From CALJDF01 sp038121105 (lineage in GTDB: Bacteria; Pseudomonadota; Alphaproteobacteria; SHVP01), in the NCBI GenBank assembly GCA_038121105.1, contig JAYONB010000014.1:1-64000 (forward strand): 64,000 nucleotides of DNA. Direction: 5' to 3'. How positions within the stretch are numbered: position 1 is the first letter of the stretch; the number at the start of each line of letters is the position of its first letter. Position numbers and translations under genes: made by a program. The notes under the pieces are model-generated. The model saw only the letters and a list, made by a program, of their open reading frames with translations, had not been told where the DNA came from and did not search any database. This document shows positions 34,141 to 43,717 of the stretch, in pieces.

Positions 34141-35232
34141 ATGGCCAAAACCGACGAGACCGACGCGCAACACCCGCGCGATACCGACACCCTGTTGGGG
34201 CACGAGGCCGCCGAGGGCCATTTGCTGCGCTGGTGGCAGAGCGGACGGATGCCGCACGCCTTGTTGATCAGTGGGCCGCGCGGGATTGGCAAAGCGACAC
34301 TGGCCTATCGGTTGACGCGTTTCGTGTTGGCGCACGGCGATGCCGCGAATGACGGGAAGGACGCGGAATCGCTCTATGTCGCGCCGGACGACCCGGTGTT
34401 TCGGCGGATTTCGCAGCAGTCGCACGCTGGGCTGCTGGCGTTCGAGCGGACTTATGACGAAAAGGCGAAGCGCTTGCGCGGCGAAATCGTGGTCGACGAG
34501 ATTCGCAAGCTGCGCCCTTTTTTCGGTGCGACGGCGGGCGAGGGGGGATGGCGCGTAGCGATCGTCGATGCCGTCGACGAGGTCAACGCCAACGGCGCGA
34601 ACGCGTTGTTGAAGCAACTGGAAGAGCCGCCGCAACGTGGCTTGTTGATCATGGTGGCGCATGCGCCGGGTCGGTTGTTGCCGACCATTCGGTCGCGGTG
34701 CCAAAACCTGACGCTGCGGACGCTGTCGGCCGACATCATGGCGACGATCTTGGCCGAGCGCTTGGAGGACTATACCGACGAGGAACGCCTCGCGCTGACG
34801 GTCCTTGCCGACGGCAGCGCGGGACGCGCGCTCGAGTTGGCCGCGCAGGGGGGCCTAGATCTGTATCGCGAATTGGTCACGTTGCTGGCGCCTTTGCCGG
34901 AGCTCGATGTCGTCGGCATCCAAGCCCTCGGCGACCGCGTGGCGCGGCGCGGCCAGGAAGCGACCTATCGCGCGCTGGTGGATTTATTGCTGGATTGGTT
35001 GAGCCGTATGGTGCGGGCCGGCGCCGAGGGGCGTCGTCCGGTCCAGATCCTGGGCGACGAGCGCACCGTGATCGACCGATTATGGCAAGCCGGCAAGCCG
35101 GACGCGTGGCTGGATGCCTGGGAACGGGCGCGCGATCTGACGGCGCGGGCCGAGGCGGTCAATCTCGACAAGAAAACCGTCGTGCTGAACGTCTTTACCG
35201 CGCTCTCGCGGGCGGCCGGCGGCGCGCGATAG
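34141..35232 (+). CDS. holB: DNA polymerase III delta-prime subunit
   Basis: A 363-residue clamp-loader subunit. The N-terminal AAA+ domain has a Walker A-like GPRGIGKATLAYRL near residue 43, and the sensor region reads LLKQLEEPPQRGLLIMVAH near residue 158 with RSRCQ near residue 187. The C-terminal half is helical (collar domain). No zinc-binding cysteine cluster is seen between Walker A and B; the delta-prime subunit does not need ATPase activity. It follows tmk and leads to metG after 98 bases. Alternative identity as DnaX is excluded by length and operon. Confidence 0.88.
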   Translation: MAKTDETDAQHPRDTDTLLGHEAAEGHLLRWWQSGRMPHALLISGPRGIGKATLAYRLTRFVLAHGDAANDGKDAESLYVAPDDPVFRRISQQSHAGLLAFERTYDEKAKRLRGEIVVDEIRKLRPFFGATAGEGGWRVAIVDAVDEVNANGANALLKQLEEPPQRGLLIMVAHAPGRLLPTIRSRCQNLTLRTLSADIMATILAERLEDYTDEERLALTVLADGSAGRALELAAQGGLDLYRELVTLLAPLPELDVVGIQALGDRVARRGQEATYRALVDLLLDWLSRMVRAGAEGRRPVQILGDERTVIDRLWQAGKPDAWLDAWERARDLTARAEAVNLDKKTVVLNVFTALSRAAGGAR

Positions 35233-35330
35233 GTTGACACGCTAAGACCCATTGGCCATCGTCCGCCGCCTTAGCGACAAGGTGATGAAGCGCGGTCGTG
35301 CAGGGGTTTGTGCGCCGCTAGAGTGTCTTG

Positions 35331-36884
35331 ATGCCCGATAAAAAAACATTCTACCTGACCACCGCGATTTTCTACGTCAACGGCGCGCCGCATTTGGGGC
35401 ATGCCTACGAGGCGATCGCGTGCGATGCGTTGGCGCGCTTCAAGCGGCTCGACGGGTACGACGTCATGTTCCTGTCGGGCACCGACGAATACGGCGAGAA
35501 GAACGCGCGGACGGCGGCCAAAGAGGGCATCGAACCTCAGGCGTTCGTCGACCGGAACGCGGCGCTGTTCGAGGAGATGACGGACTATCTCGACATCTCG
35601 AACGACGATTTCCTACGCACCAGCCAACCGCGCCATCACGCCGCGGCGCAGGCCATTTGGCAAAAACTGGCCGATGCGGGCGAGATCTACCGCGGCAGCT
35701 ACGAGGGCTGGTACTCGGTGCGCGACGAGGCCTATTTCACCGAGGACGAGCTGACGAAAGGCGAGGGGGGTGCGTTCTTTGCGCCGTCGGGCGCCGAGGT
35801 CGAGTGGGTCGAGGAAGACAGCTATTTCTTCCGGCTGTCGCAGTGGGCCGACAAGCTGTTGGCGTTGTACGAGGCCAACCCCGACTTCATCCAACCGCAA
35901 AGCCGGCGCAACGAGGTGATCAGCTTTGTGAAGTCGGGTCTGCGCGATCTCTCGGTTTCGCGCCGCCGATTGAAATGGGGCATTCCGGTGCCGGGCGACG
36001 ACGAGCACGTGATGTATGTCTGGCTCGATGCGCTGACCAACTACATCACCGGCGTGGGCTATCCCGATACCGACAGCGAGAAGTTCAAGCGCTTTTGGCC
36101 GGCGGATTTCCATGTCATCGGCAAAGACATCGTGCGGTTTCACACCGTGTACTGGCCGGCGTTTTTGATGGCGGCCGGGATTGAGTTGCCCAAGCACGTT
36201 TTCTGTCACGGCTTTCTCAACATCGAGGGCGAGAAGATGTCGAAGTCGCTCGGCAACGTGCTGGCGCCGCGCGACATGATCGGCCGCTACGGGCTCGATC
36301 AGATGCGCTACTTCCTGCTGCGCGAAGTGCCGTTCGGCCAGGACGGAAGTTTCTCGCACGAGTCGATCGTCAACCGAATCAACAGCGATTTGGCCAACGA
36401 TTTGGGCAATTTGGCGCAACGCATCTTGTCGATGATCAGCAAGAACTGCGACGGCCAAGTGCCCAGCCCGGGGCCGTTGACCGACGCGGACACCGCGTTG
36501 CTCGATGCGGCGCTGGCGGCGCTGCCGGCGGCGCGCGATCTGTTGGACGCCGATCTTGCGTTCCACAATGCGCTGGCGGCGATTTGGAGCGTCGTGGGCG
36601 ATGCCAACCGCTATGTCGATGCGCAGGCGCCTTGGACGCTCCGCAAGACCGATCCCGACCGGATGGCGACGGTGCTGTACGTGGTGGCCGAGACTGTGCG
36701 GCGGCTGGCCATTCTGGTGCAGCCGTTCGTGCCGAAATCTGCCGCGGCGCTGTTGGATTTGCTCGCGGTCGATGGGGCCGCGCGCAACTTTGCCGCAATT
36801 GCCGATGGCGCCCGCTTGCAGCCCGGGACCGCCTTGCCCAAGCCGCAGGGCGTGTTTCCGCGCTATGTCGACGATCCGGCGTGA
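35331..36884 (+). CDS. metG: Methionyl-tRNA synthetase
   Basis: A 517-residue class I synthetase that charges tRNA-Met. The HIGH-type motif is in NGAPHLGHAYEA near residue 15, and KMSKS in EGEKMSKSLGNVL near residue 303. The anticodon-binding helical domain is at about 385-500. The connective-peptide region (YSVRDEAYFTEDELTKGEGGA) has no zinc-binding Cys, as in the zinc-free alphaproteobacterial type. There is no C-terminal dimerisation domain, consistent with 517 residues. The start is ATG 35331; a TTG directly before is unlikely. The stop TGA shares one base with the tatD ATG. Confidence 0.95.
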   Translation: MPDKKTFYLTTAIFYVNGAPHLGHAYEAIACDALARFKRLDGYDVMFLSGTDEYGEKNARTAAKEGIEPQAFVDRNAALFEEMTDYLDISNDDFLRTSQPRHHAAAQAIWQKLADAGEIYRGSYEGWYSVRDEAYFTEDELTKGEGGAFFAPSGAEVEWVEEDSYFFRLSQWADKLLALYEANPDFIQPQSRRNEVISFVKSGLRDLSVSRRRLKWGIPVPGDDEHVMYVWLDALTNYITGVGYPDTDSEKFKRFWPADFHVIGKDIVRFHTVYWPAFLMAAGIELPKHVFCHGFLNIEGEKMSKSLGNVLAPRDMIGRYGLDQMRYFLLREVPFGQDGSFSHESIVNRINSDLANDLGNLAQRILSMISKNCDGQVPSPGPLTDADTALLDAALAALPAARDLLDADLAFHNALAAIWSVVGDANRYVDAQAPWTLRKTDPDRMATVLYVVAETVRRLAILVQPFVPKSAAALLDLLAVDGAARNFAAIADGARLQPGTALPKPQGVFPRYVDDPA

Positions 36885-37672
36885 TGCTGGTCGATAGCCA
36901 CTGCCACCTGGACTTCGATGCGCTGTCGGAAGATCGCGCCGGGGTGTTGGCGCGGGCGCGGTCGGCTGGGGTCGGCGCGATGCTGACGATCGGCACGCAC
37001 CGGGCCAATCATCAGGTGGTGAAGGACATTGCCGACAGTGCGGACGATATTTGGTGTTCGGTGGGGATACATCCGCATGAGGCGGACTCGGATTCGTTGC
37101 TGGCCGAGGAGATCGTAAACCTGACCCAACACCGCAAGGTCGTGGGGATCGGCGAGACCGGGCTCGATTTCTATTACGATCACTCGGATCGGGCACGGCA
37201 GGCCGAGAGCTTTCGCGCGCATTGCGTGGCCGGGCGCGAGACCGGGTTGCCGGTGATCGTGCATACCCGGAACGCCGACGCCGAAACCGCCGCAATCCTG
37301 AAAGAGGAGTCTGGGGCAGGGGCGCTGCGCGGGGTGATTCACTGCTTTAGCGCGACACGCGAGTTCGCCACCACGGCGCTTGATCTGGGCTTCTACATCT
37401 CGCTATCGGGGATCGTGACGTTCAAGAGCGCCGAGGACATCCGGCAAACCGCCAAATCGGTGCCCGCGGATCGGTTGTTGATCGAGACCGACGCGCCTTA
37501 TCTGGCCCCGGTACCCAAACGCGGCAAGACCAACGAGCCCGCCTATGTCGCTTATACCGCGGCGCATGTCGCCGACCTGCGCGGCATGGCGCTTGAAGAT
37601 TTAGCCGACCTGACCACGGCCAATTTCTACCGGCTGTTCGATCGCGCGACGCCGCCAGCCCCAGCGCCCTAG
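36884..37672 (+). CDS. tatD: TatD family metal-dependent nuclease/hydrolase
   Basis: A 262-residue TIM-barrel metalloenzyme of the TatD family, implicated in DNA repair and quality control as a 3'-5' nuclease. All metal ligands are visible: HCH in DSHCHLDF at residues 5-11, Glu in GIGETGLDFYYD near residue 87, His in VIVHTRNAD near residue 125, His in GVIHCFSA near residue 150, and Asp in IETDAPYLAP near residue 203. The ATG at 36884 overlaps the metG stop by one base; a GTG three bases earlier is an alternative. The order metG-tatD-MBL is conserved in alphaproteobacteria. Confidence 0.92.
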   Translation: MLVDSHCHLDFDALSEDRAGVLARARSAGVGAMLTIGTHRANHQVVKDIADSADDIWCSVGIHPHEADSDSLLAEEIVNLTQHRKVVGIGETGLDFYYDHSDRARQAESFRAHCVAGRETGLPVIVHTRNADAETAAILKEESGAGALRGVIHCFSATREFATTALDLGFYISLSGIVTFKSAEDIRQTAKSVPADRLLIETDAPYLAPVPKRGKTNEPAYVAYTAAHVADLRGMALEDLADLTTANFYRLFDRATPPAPAP

Positions 37673-37678
37673 CCCGCG

Positions 37679-38440
37679 ATGCAGGTCGTCATCCTGGGAT
37701 GTGGGACGGCCGGCGGCACGCCGCGGATCGGCAACGACTGGGGCGCGTGCGATCCGAACGAGCCGCGCAATCGGCGCACGCGAGCTTCGATCTTGCTGCG
37801 TGACGGCGACACCGAGATCTTGATCGACGCCTCGCCCGATTTGCGCCAACAAGGCCTGAATGCCGGGATCGAACGGTTGGATGCGGTGTTGTTCACCCAT
37901 GCCCATGCCGATCATGCCCACGGGATCGACGATTTACGCTTTATCGCTATTCGCAACGGGGGTCCGGTCGATGCTTGGGCCGACCCCGAGACCCTGGCGC
38001 AGTTGACGCAGCGCTTTGGTTATACCTTCGAACAAGACTCAAATCGGCTGTATCCGCCCATTTTGAACGCCCACGAGATCGTCGGGCCGTTTGCGGTCGG
38101 CGGTAGCGAGATCGTGCCGTTTCGCCAGAAACATGGGCCGATCGGCACACTAGGGTTCAGGGTGGGGGCGGTGGCCTATTCCACCGATGTCCAGGCGCTG
38201 TCGGATGAGGCGTTCGAGGTGCTGGCGGGCGTCGATACCTGGATCGTGGATTGCCTACAGCGCAAACCCCATCCGACGCACGCCCATCTCGAGCTCACGC
38301 TGTCCTGGATCGAACGCCTGCAGCCGCGCCGCGCGGTGCTGACCCATATGAATACCTCCATGGACTACCAGAGCCTGGTGGACGAGTTGCCGACGGGTGT
38401 GGAGCCGGCGTATGACGGGATGGTGCTGGATGGGGTATGA
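37679..38440 (+). CDS. MBL-fold metallohydrolase, PhnP-like
   Basis: A 253-residue beta-lactamase-fold hydrolase. The metal motif is FTHAHADHAHGIDD near residue 73 (HxHxDH), with further ligands HxG in RQKHGPIGTLGF near residue 142, Asp in YSTDVQ near residue 166 and His in LTHMNTSMDY near residue 224. The N-terminus (LGCGTAGGTPRIG...RNRRTRASILL) is that of the PhnP/cyclic phosphodiesterase type. No phn genes are near; it belongs to the metG-tatD block, so a housekeeping phosphodiesterase role is more likely than phosphonate use. Six bases separate it from tatD. Confidence 0.85.
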   Translation: MQVVILGCGTAGGTPRIGNDWGACDPNEPRNRRTRASILLRDGDTEILIDASPDLRQQGLNAGIERLDAVLFTHAHADHAHGIDDLRFIAIRNGGPVDAWADPETLAQLTQRFGYTFEQDSNRLYPPILNAHEIVGPFAVGGSEIVPFRQKHGPIGTLGFRVGAVAYSTDVQALSDEAFEVLAGVDTWIVDCLQRKPHPTHAHLELTLSWIERLQPRRAVLTHMNTSMDYQSLVDELPTGVEPAYDGMVLDGV

Positions 38441-38495
38441 TTCGCGCGGGTTCGTAGGAAACACCGATAACCCATTGGTCTTAAATAACTTACAA

Positions 38496-38527
38496 CATTT
38501 GTCATAATATATATTATGCGACAAATG
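38496..38527. promoter_or_regulatory. AT-rich inverted repeat upstream of mazG
   Basis: CATTTGTC (38496-38503) and GACAAATG (38520-38527) are perfect inverted arms around ATAATATATATTAT (38504-38517), itself a perfect palindrome, with GC inserted at 38518-38519. The whole 32-base element is nearly symmetric and stands out in a high-GC genome. It lies 87 to 118 bases before mazG, after the MBL gene. No T-run follows, so it is more like an operator or promoter element than a terminator. Function is inferred. Confidence 0.5.
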
Positions 38528-38613
38528 GGTATGGCTGGGCACGGGGTTGGACGGATTGTCCCTTTCGCTCGGCTGGTTGTTCTCGCTCCGACCGCCACCC
38601 ATAATCCCGCGCC

Positions 38614-39426
38614 ATGACCCTGCCTCCAGCCGACGACCCTGCCTCGATCGACCAGCTCCTGACCATCATGAACCGGTTGCGTGCGCGCGATGGTGGCTGT
38701 CCGTGGGATTTGGAGCAGACCTTCGAGACGATCGCGCCTTACACGATCGAGGAAGCCTACGAGGTGCGCGATGCGATCCAGCGTGGCGACCGGGCCGCGT
38801 TGAAGGACGAGCTGGGCGATTTGCTGTTCCAGGTGGTGTTCCACGCCCAGATGGCGGCCGAAGAAGACGCCTTTACCTTCGACGATGTGGTGGCGGCGAT
38901 CTGCGACAAGATGATCCGACGCCATCCGCATGTGTTCGGGGACGCGGACATTGCCAGTGCTGAAGCCCAAACCGACGCTTGGGAGCGCCAAAAGGCCGCC
39001 GAACGCGCGCAGAAGGCCAACGGCGACGGCAGCGTGCTGGATGACGTGCCGCCTGCCCTGCCCGCCTTGCAGCGGGCCGAAAAGTTGCAGAAGCGCGCGG
39101 CCCGGGTGGGATTCGACTGGCCCGATTTGGCACCGGTTCTGGCCAAACTGGACGAAGAACGGGCCGAATTGGACGAGGCGGTGGCCGGCGGCGATGCGGG
39201 CCGTATGGCCGAGGAGCTGGGCGACGTGCTGTTTGCGGTGGTCAATGCGGCGCGCCACCTCGGGCTCGACCCCGAGGAAGCGTTGCGTCGAACAAACGAC
39301 AAATTTACTCTCCGTTTCAAATACATAGAATCCACTCTTAAACAAAATAACGAGCCAATTGAAGGTGCCTCCTTGGATCGGATGGAGGCGCTTTGGTGGG
39401 AAGCAAAGGGACACGAGGGATCATGA
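38614..39426 (+). CDS. mazG: Nucleoside triphosphate pyrophosphohydrolase
   Basis: A 270-residue enzyme that hydrolyses NTPs and dNTPs to monophosphates and pyrophosphate, used to clean the nucleotide pool. Two MazG domains are present: the first with CPWDLEQTFETIAPYTIEEAYEV near residue 30 and DELGDLLFQVVFHAQMAAE near residue 65, the second (about 150-255) with AEELGDVLFAVVNAARHLG and a PEEALRRTNDKFTLRF end. The catalytic metal-binding EExxE/ExxD pattern is kept in both. The length is close to the E. coli protein. Its stop overlaps the SDR start (ATGA). Confidence 0.93.
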   Translation: MTLPPADDPASIDQLLTIMNRLRARDGGCPWDLEQTFETIAPYTIEEAYEVRDAIQRGDRAALKDELGDLLFQVVFHAQMAAEEDAFTFDDVVAAICDKMIRRHPHVFGDADIASAEAQTDAWERQKAAERAQKANGDGSVLDDVPPALPALQRAEKLQKRAARVGFDWPDLAPVLAKLDEERAELDEAVAGGDAGRMAEELGDVLFAVVNAARHLGLDPEEALRRTNDKFTLRFKYIESTLKQNNEPIEGASLDRMEALWWEAKGHEGS

Positions 39427-40190
39427 GAGTCGACCTAAACGACCGCGTTATTTTGGTGACCGGCGCCACCTCCGGATTTGGCGCGGCGACGGCGCGACGG
39501 CTGCATGCGGCGGGCGCGACCATCATCGCGGCGGGGCGGCGGGCCGAGCGCCTGAAGACGTTGGCCGAGGAACTCGGGCCCCGCCTCCACCCCGTCCCCT
39601 TGGACGTGCGCGACCAGGGCGCGGTGGCGGCGGCGATCGAGGGGCTGCCGGCCGAGGTCGCCGACATCTATGGCTTGGTGAATAACGCCGGGCTGGCGCG
39701 CGGACTGAACGCGTCCGACGAGGCCGATCTCCAGGACTGGAACGAGATGGTCGACGCCAACATCAAGGGGCTGATGTACGTCACCCGCGCGGTGCTGCCG
39801 GGGATGGTGGCGCGTGGTGCGGGGCATGTCGTCAATTTGGGCTCGGTGGCCGGGACCTATCCCTATTTCGGCGCCAATGTGTACGGCGCCTCGAAAGCCT
39901 TCGTGCACCAGTTCTCGCTCGATCTCAGGGCCGACCTGGTGGAGAAGAACATTCGGGTGACCTCGGTCGAGCCCGGCGCGGCCGAGACCGAGTTCTCGCT
40001 GGTACGCTTTCACGGCGATGCCGACAAGGCCGATGCGACCTACAAGGGCCTCGACCCGATCACGGCCGAGGACGTGGCGGACGTGATCGACTACGTGCTG
40101 ACCGCCCCGGCCAATATCAACATCAATCGGATCGAGATCATGGCGGCCCAGCAGGGCTTTGCCGGGTTCAACTTCGTGCGGCGAGATTAG
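39423..40190 (+). CDS. SDR family NADP-dependent oxidoreductase (YdfG-like)
   Basis: A 255-residue classical short-chain dehydrogenase. The cofactor motif TGATSGFGAATARRL is near residue 13, with AAGRRAERL suggesting NADP preference. NNAG is near residue 88; Ser in LGSVAGTYPY near residue 142 and YGASK near residue 155 are the catalytic residues. The C-terminal EPGAAETEFSLVRF and ADVIDYVLTAPANININRIEIM are as in YdfG/serine 3-dehydrogenase-type enzymes, which act on 3-hydroxy acids. The ATG at 39423 overlaps the mazG stop by four bases. The substrate is not certain. Confidence 0.88.
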   Translation: MRVDLNDRVILVTGATSGFGAATARRLHAAGATIIAAGRRAERLKTLAEELGPRLHPVPLDVRDQGAVAAAIEGLPAEVADIYGLVNNAGLARGLNASDEADLQDWNEMVDANIKGLMYVTRAVLPGMVARGAGHVVNLGSVAGTYPYFGANVYGASKAFVHQFSLDLRADLVEKNIRVTSVEPGAAETEFSLVRFHGDADKADATYKGLDPITAEDVADVIDYVLTAPANININRIEIMAAQQGFAGFNFVRRD

Positions 40191-40196
40191 GCGGCC

Positions 40197-41006
40197 CTAG
40201 GGCGTCTTATAGAGGTGATCTGTCAGGGCCTGCCAACCGGTTTGGTTGGGGGCCGCGATGAGGGTGTTGCCGAAGATCGGGCCATTCGGCGTGTAGGGCT
40301 GGCCGTCGCGGTGACGGACGACGCCGCCCGCCTCGGTGTGCACCAGAACGCCGGCGGCGTGATCCCAGGGATAGAGCTTGTGGTACAGGACATAGTCGCT
40401 GCGCGCCGTTGCGAGCAGGAGGTAGGTTTGCGCCGCACAGCGCAGTTCTAGGGTCGGCTGCATTTGGCGGGCGGCGCGAAACAGTTGCCCCGCCTCTTCT
40501 TCGGCCGCGAATTGGGTGTTCATGCTGCCGCGCATGGCCGCGATGTCCTTGGTCTTGGCGACACCGAGGCGGGTTTCGCCGAGCCAGGCCCCTGCCCCGC
40601 GGTGCGCGGTGGCCATTTCTTCGGTGTTGGGATCGTAAATCCAGGCGTGGGTGGTTTGGCCGTGTTCGACTAAGGCCACCATGATCCCGAACAGTGGGAT
40701 GCCGGCAGCGAAATTGGCGGTGCCGTCGATCGGGTCGATCAGCCATACCGCCGGGGCGCTGCCTAGCGTTTCGCGCCACACGGCTTCAGCGCCGGCGGTT
40801 TCCTCGCCGACGACGACAGAGCCCGGGAGCAGGTCCAAGAGTTTTGGGGTGAGGAAGGCTTCGGCCGCGATGTCGGTCTCGGTCACGACGTCGTTGGGGC
40901 CCTTGAGGCCGATCTCGATCGCATCGAGATTGCGAAATGCCGGGAGCACGATGTCGTCCGCGCAAGCTTTGATAAAGCCGGCAACTTTGGATGTGTCGAT
41001 GGTCAT
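40197..41006 (-). CDS. Inositol monophosphatase family phosphatase
   Basis: A 269-residue magnesium phosphatase. The motifs are VVGEETAG near residue 66 (Glu ligand), WLIDPIDGTANF near residue 88 (DPIDGT) and YPWDHAAGVLVHTEAGG near residue 215. The fold is shared by SuhB, HisN and CysQ; the residues after DPIDGT do not allow a sure choice. It stands alone on the minus strand, converging on the SDR gene (six bases between stops) and downstream of groEL, from which it is separated by a terminator hairpin. Confidence 0.85.
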   Translation of the reverse strand: MTIDTSKVAGFIKACADDIVLPAFRNLDAIEIGLKGPNDVVTETDIAAEAFLTPKLLDLLPGSVVVGEETAGAEAVWRETLGSAPAVWLIDPIDGTANFAAGIPLFGIMVALVEHGQTTHAWIYDPNTEEMATAHRGAGAWLGETRLGVAKTKDIAAMRGSMNTQFAAEEEAGQLFRAARQMQPTLELRCAAQTYLLLATARSDYVLYHKLYPWDHAAGVLVHTEAGGVVRHRDGQPYTPNGPIFGNTLIAAPNQTGWQALTDHLYKTP

Positions 41007-41019
41007 GGGATGCGCCAGA

Positions 41020-41051
41020 AAAGAAAGGGCCGCGGGGGAAACCCGCGGCCC
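41020..41051 (-). terminator. Rho-independent terminator after groEL
   Basis: On the minus strand a perfect 10-base-pair GC stem (GGGCCGCGGG with CCCGCGGCCC, 41027-41036 and 41042-41051) closes a five-base loop and is followed by TTTCTTTTCT (to about 41017). It lies 29 bases after the groEL stop. It is the clearest intrinsic terminator in the window. Confidence 0.88.
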
Positions 41052-41079
41052 ATTGTAGCGTTACCGGATGGCCGGTGGG

Positions 41080-42765
<1,686 letters not shown>

Positions 42766-42837
42766 GACTTTCCAACTCCGGTCGGTTTGTAATTTTGTTA
42801 CGGACGGTTGCTGGGGCGGTGGCCCCTCCCTCACCCG

Positions 42838-42866
42838 TTTGGCACTCGGCACCAACGAGTGCCAAA
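42838..42866. promoter_or_regulatory. CIRCE-like operator of groEL
   Basis: TTTGGCACTC (42838-42847) and GAGTGCCAAA (42857-42866) are perfect inverted arms with a nine-base spacer, as in CIRCE (consensus TTAGCACTC-N9-GAGTGCTAA), the binding site of the HrcA repressor. The only deviation is GG/CC for AG/CT in both arms. It lies 12 to 40 bases downstream of the groEL -10 box and 73 bases before the start codon, the usual place for HrcA control. Confidence 0.85.
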
Positions 42867-42877
42867 CCTTGGGGCGG

Positions 42878-42905
42878 GATATAGTCCCTTGGTGCGCCCT
42901 GTCAA
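42878..42905 (-). promoter_or_regulatory. groEL: Sigma-70-type promoter of groEL
   Basis: On the minus strand, TTGACA (42905-42900) and TATATC (42883-42878) are separated by 16 bases. The -35 box is perfect. The CIRCE-like operator lies right downstream, covering the likely transcript start. Identification is by consensus match and position. Confidence 0.7.
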
Positions 42906-42924
42906 GGGATCGCGACCTGCGCGA

Positions 42925-42951
42925 TTATCACTTGACAAGAATGAGTGCTAA
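42925..42951. promoter_or_regulatory. Second, imperfect CIRCE-like site between groEL and usg
   Basis: TTATCACTT (42925-42933), nine bases, then GAGTGCTAA (42943-42951). The right arm is a perfect CIRCE half; the left arm differs at two positions from TTAGCACTC. It lies upstream of the groEL promoter and in the leader region of usg, overlapping a TTGACA at 42932. It could be a remnant of an earlier groESL promoter or a working operator for usg. Confidence 0.55.
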
Positions 42952-43031
42952 ATCATTGAAATTACTATTTATTTGACTCTGTACGACGGTGCGCCACGAT
43001 AGCGGTGTGGATCTCTTTGATGAGGAGCAGC

Positions 43032-43298
43032 ATGGCCAGTGGCTTCGAGTTGGAACTCAAAGGATATCGGCTGACGACCGCCGAAATCCTGTACCACCTT
43101 CCGGACTACCCCACCCTTTTGCAGAGTTTCATCCTGCAAAAGTACGACCTTTCGCCCGAGTTCCCGGTAATTACCGGATTTCTGGACTACTGGGAGCGTG
43201 AGATCGAAGCGCGCATTCACTCGGTGCGCCTCGCCGCCGCCGATCTAATGAGCGGTGGCGAGATGCACTACGCGGACGGACGCTTCACGCTGCACTAG
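43032..43298 (+). CDS. usg: Usg family protein
   Basis: An 88-residue protein of the small Usg family found in alphaproteobacteria, named from its occurrence near trp genes; its biochemical role is not established. The sequence reads ELKGYRLTTAEILYHLPDYPTLLQSFILQKYDLSPEFPVI and then a helical C-terminal part (LDYWEREIEARIHSVRLA). It is soluble, without signal or membrane segments. The ATG at 43032 has AGGAG at 43023-43027; an earlier GTG at 43005 is less likely. It is inserted between groES and groEL on the opposite strand and converges on groES with 19 bases between stops. Confidence 0.85.
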   Translation: MASGFELELKGYRLTTAEILYHLPDYPTLLQSFILQKYDLSPEFPVITGFLDYWEREIEARIHSVRLAAADLMSGGEMHYADGRFTLH

Positions 43299-43317
43299 CG
43301 CTGCCGGCCTTTGGAGA

Positions 43318-43605
43318 CTAGGCCAGCACGCCCATGATGTCGGACTCCTTCATGATGAGGAGTTCTTCGCCTTCGACTTTGACTTCGGTGCCGGACCATT
43401 TGCCGAAGAGAACGCGGTCGCCCTTCTTAACGTCGAGCTTAATGACCTTGCCGTTCTCGTCGCGGGCGCCGGACCCGACGGCGACGATTTCACCTTCTTG
43501 GGGTTTTTCCTGAGCGGTATCGGGAATGATGATCCCGCCTGCTGTTTTCTGTTCTGATTCGATCCGTCGGACAATGACGCGATCCTGTAGCGGCCTGATC
43601 TTCAT
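43318..43605 (-). CDS. groES: Co-chaperonin GroES
   Basis: A 95-residue Hsp10 lid of the GroEL cage. Seen: MKIRPLQDRVIVRRIESEQKTAGGIIIPDTAQEKP with the mobile loop, VAVGSGARDENG, VKKGDRVLFGKWSGTEVKVEGEELLIMKESDIMGVL. The length is standard. It stands alone, with its own promoter and CIRCE-like operator at 43648-43704, and is separated from groEL by usg. The upstream neighbour on the same strand is hflX, ending 113 bases before. Confidence 0.97.
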   Translation of the reverse strand: MKIRPLQDRVIVRRIESEQKTAGGIIIPDTAQEKPQEGEIVAVGSGARDENGKVIKLDVKKGDRVLFGKWSGTEVKVEGEELLIMKESDIMGVLA

Positions 43606-43647
43606 CTGGTGACTGCCTCTATGGAGGTTGGTGAAGCGATGAGTTGA

Positions 43648-43673
43648 TTAGCACTCTCTTGCGAGAGTGCTGG
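43648..43673. promoter_or_regulatory. CIRCE-like operator of groES, eight-base spacer
   Basis: TTAGCACTC (43648-43656) is a perfect CIRCE arm; GAGTGCTGG (43665-43673) matches seven of nine bases of the other. The spacer is eight, not nine, bases. Seen differently, GCACTCTC-TTGC-GAGAGTGC is a perfect inverted repeat. The site lies directly downstream of the groES -10 box and 43 bases before the start codon. Confidence 0.8.
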
Positions 43674-43675
43674 GT

Positions 43676-43704
43676 TGATAGCGGGTTCGCTCGGCCCGAG
43701 TCAA
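43676..43704 (-). promoter_or_regulatory. groES: Probable promoter of groES
   Basis: On the minus strand, TTGACT (43704-43699) and CTATCA (43681-43676) are separated by 17 bases. The CIRCE-like element follows at once, the same layout as at groEL. This supports separate transcription of groES and groEL. Confidence 0.6.
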
Positions 43705-43717
43705 CCGGCCCGGGCGC

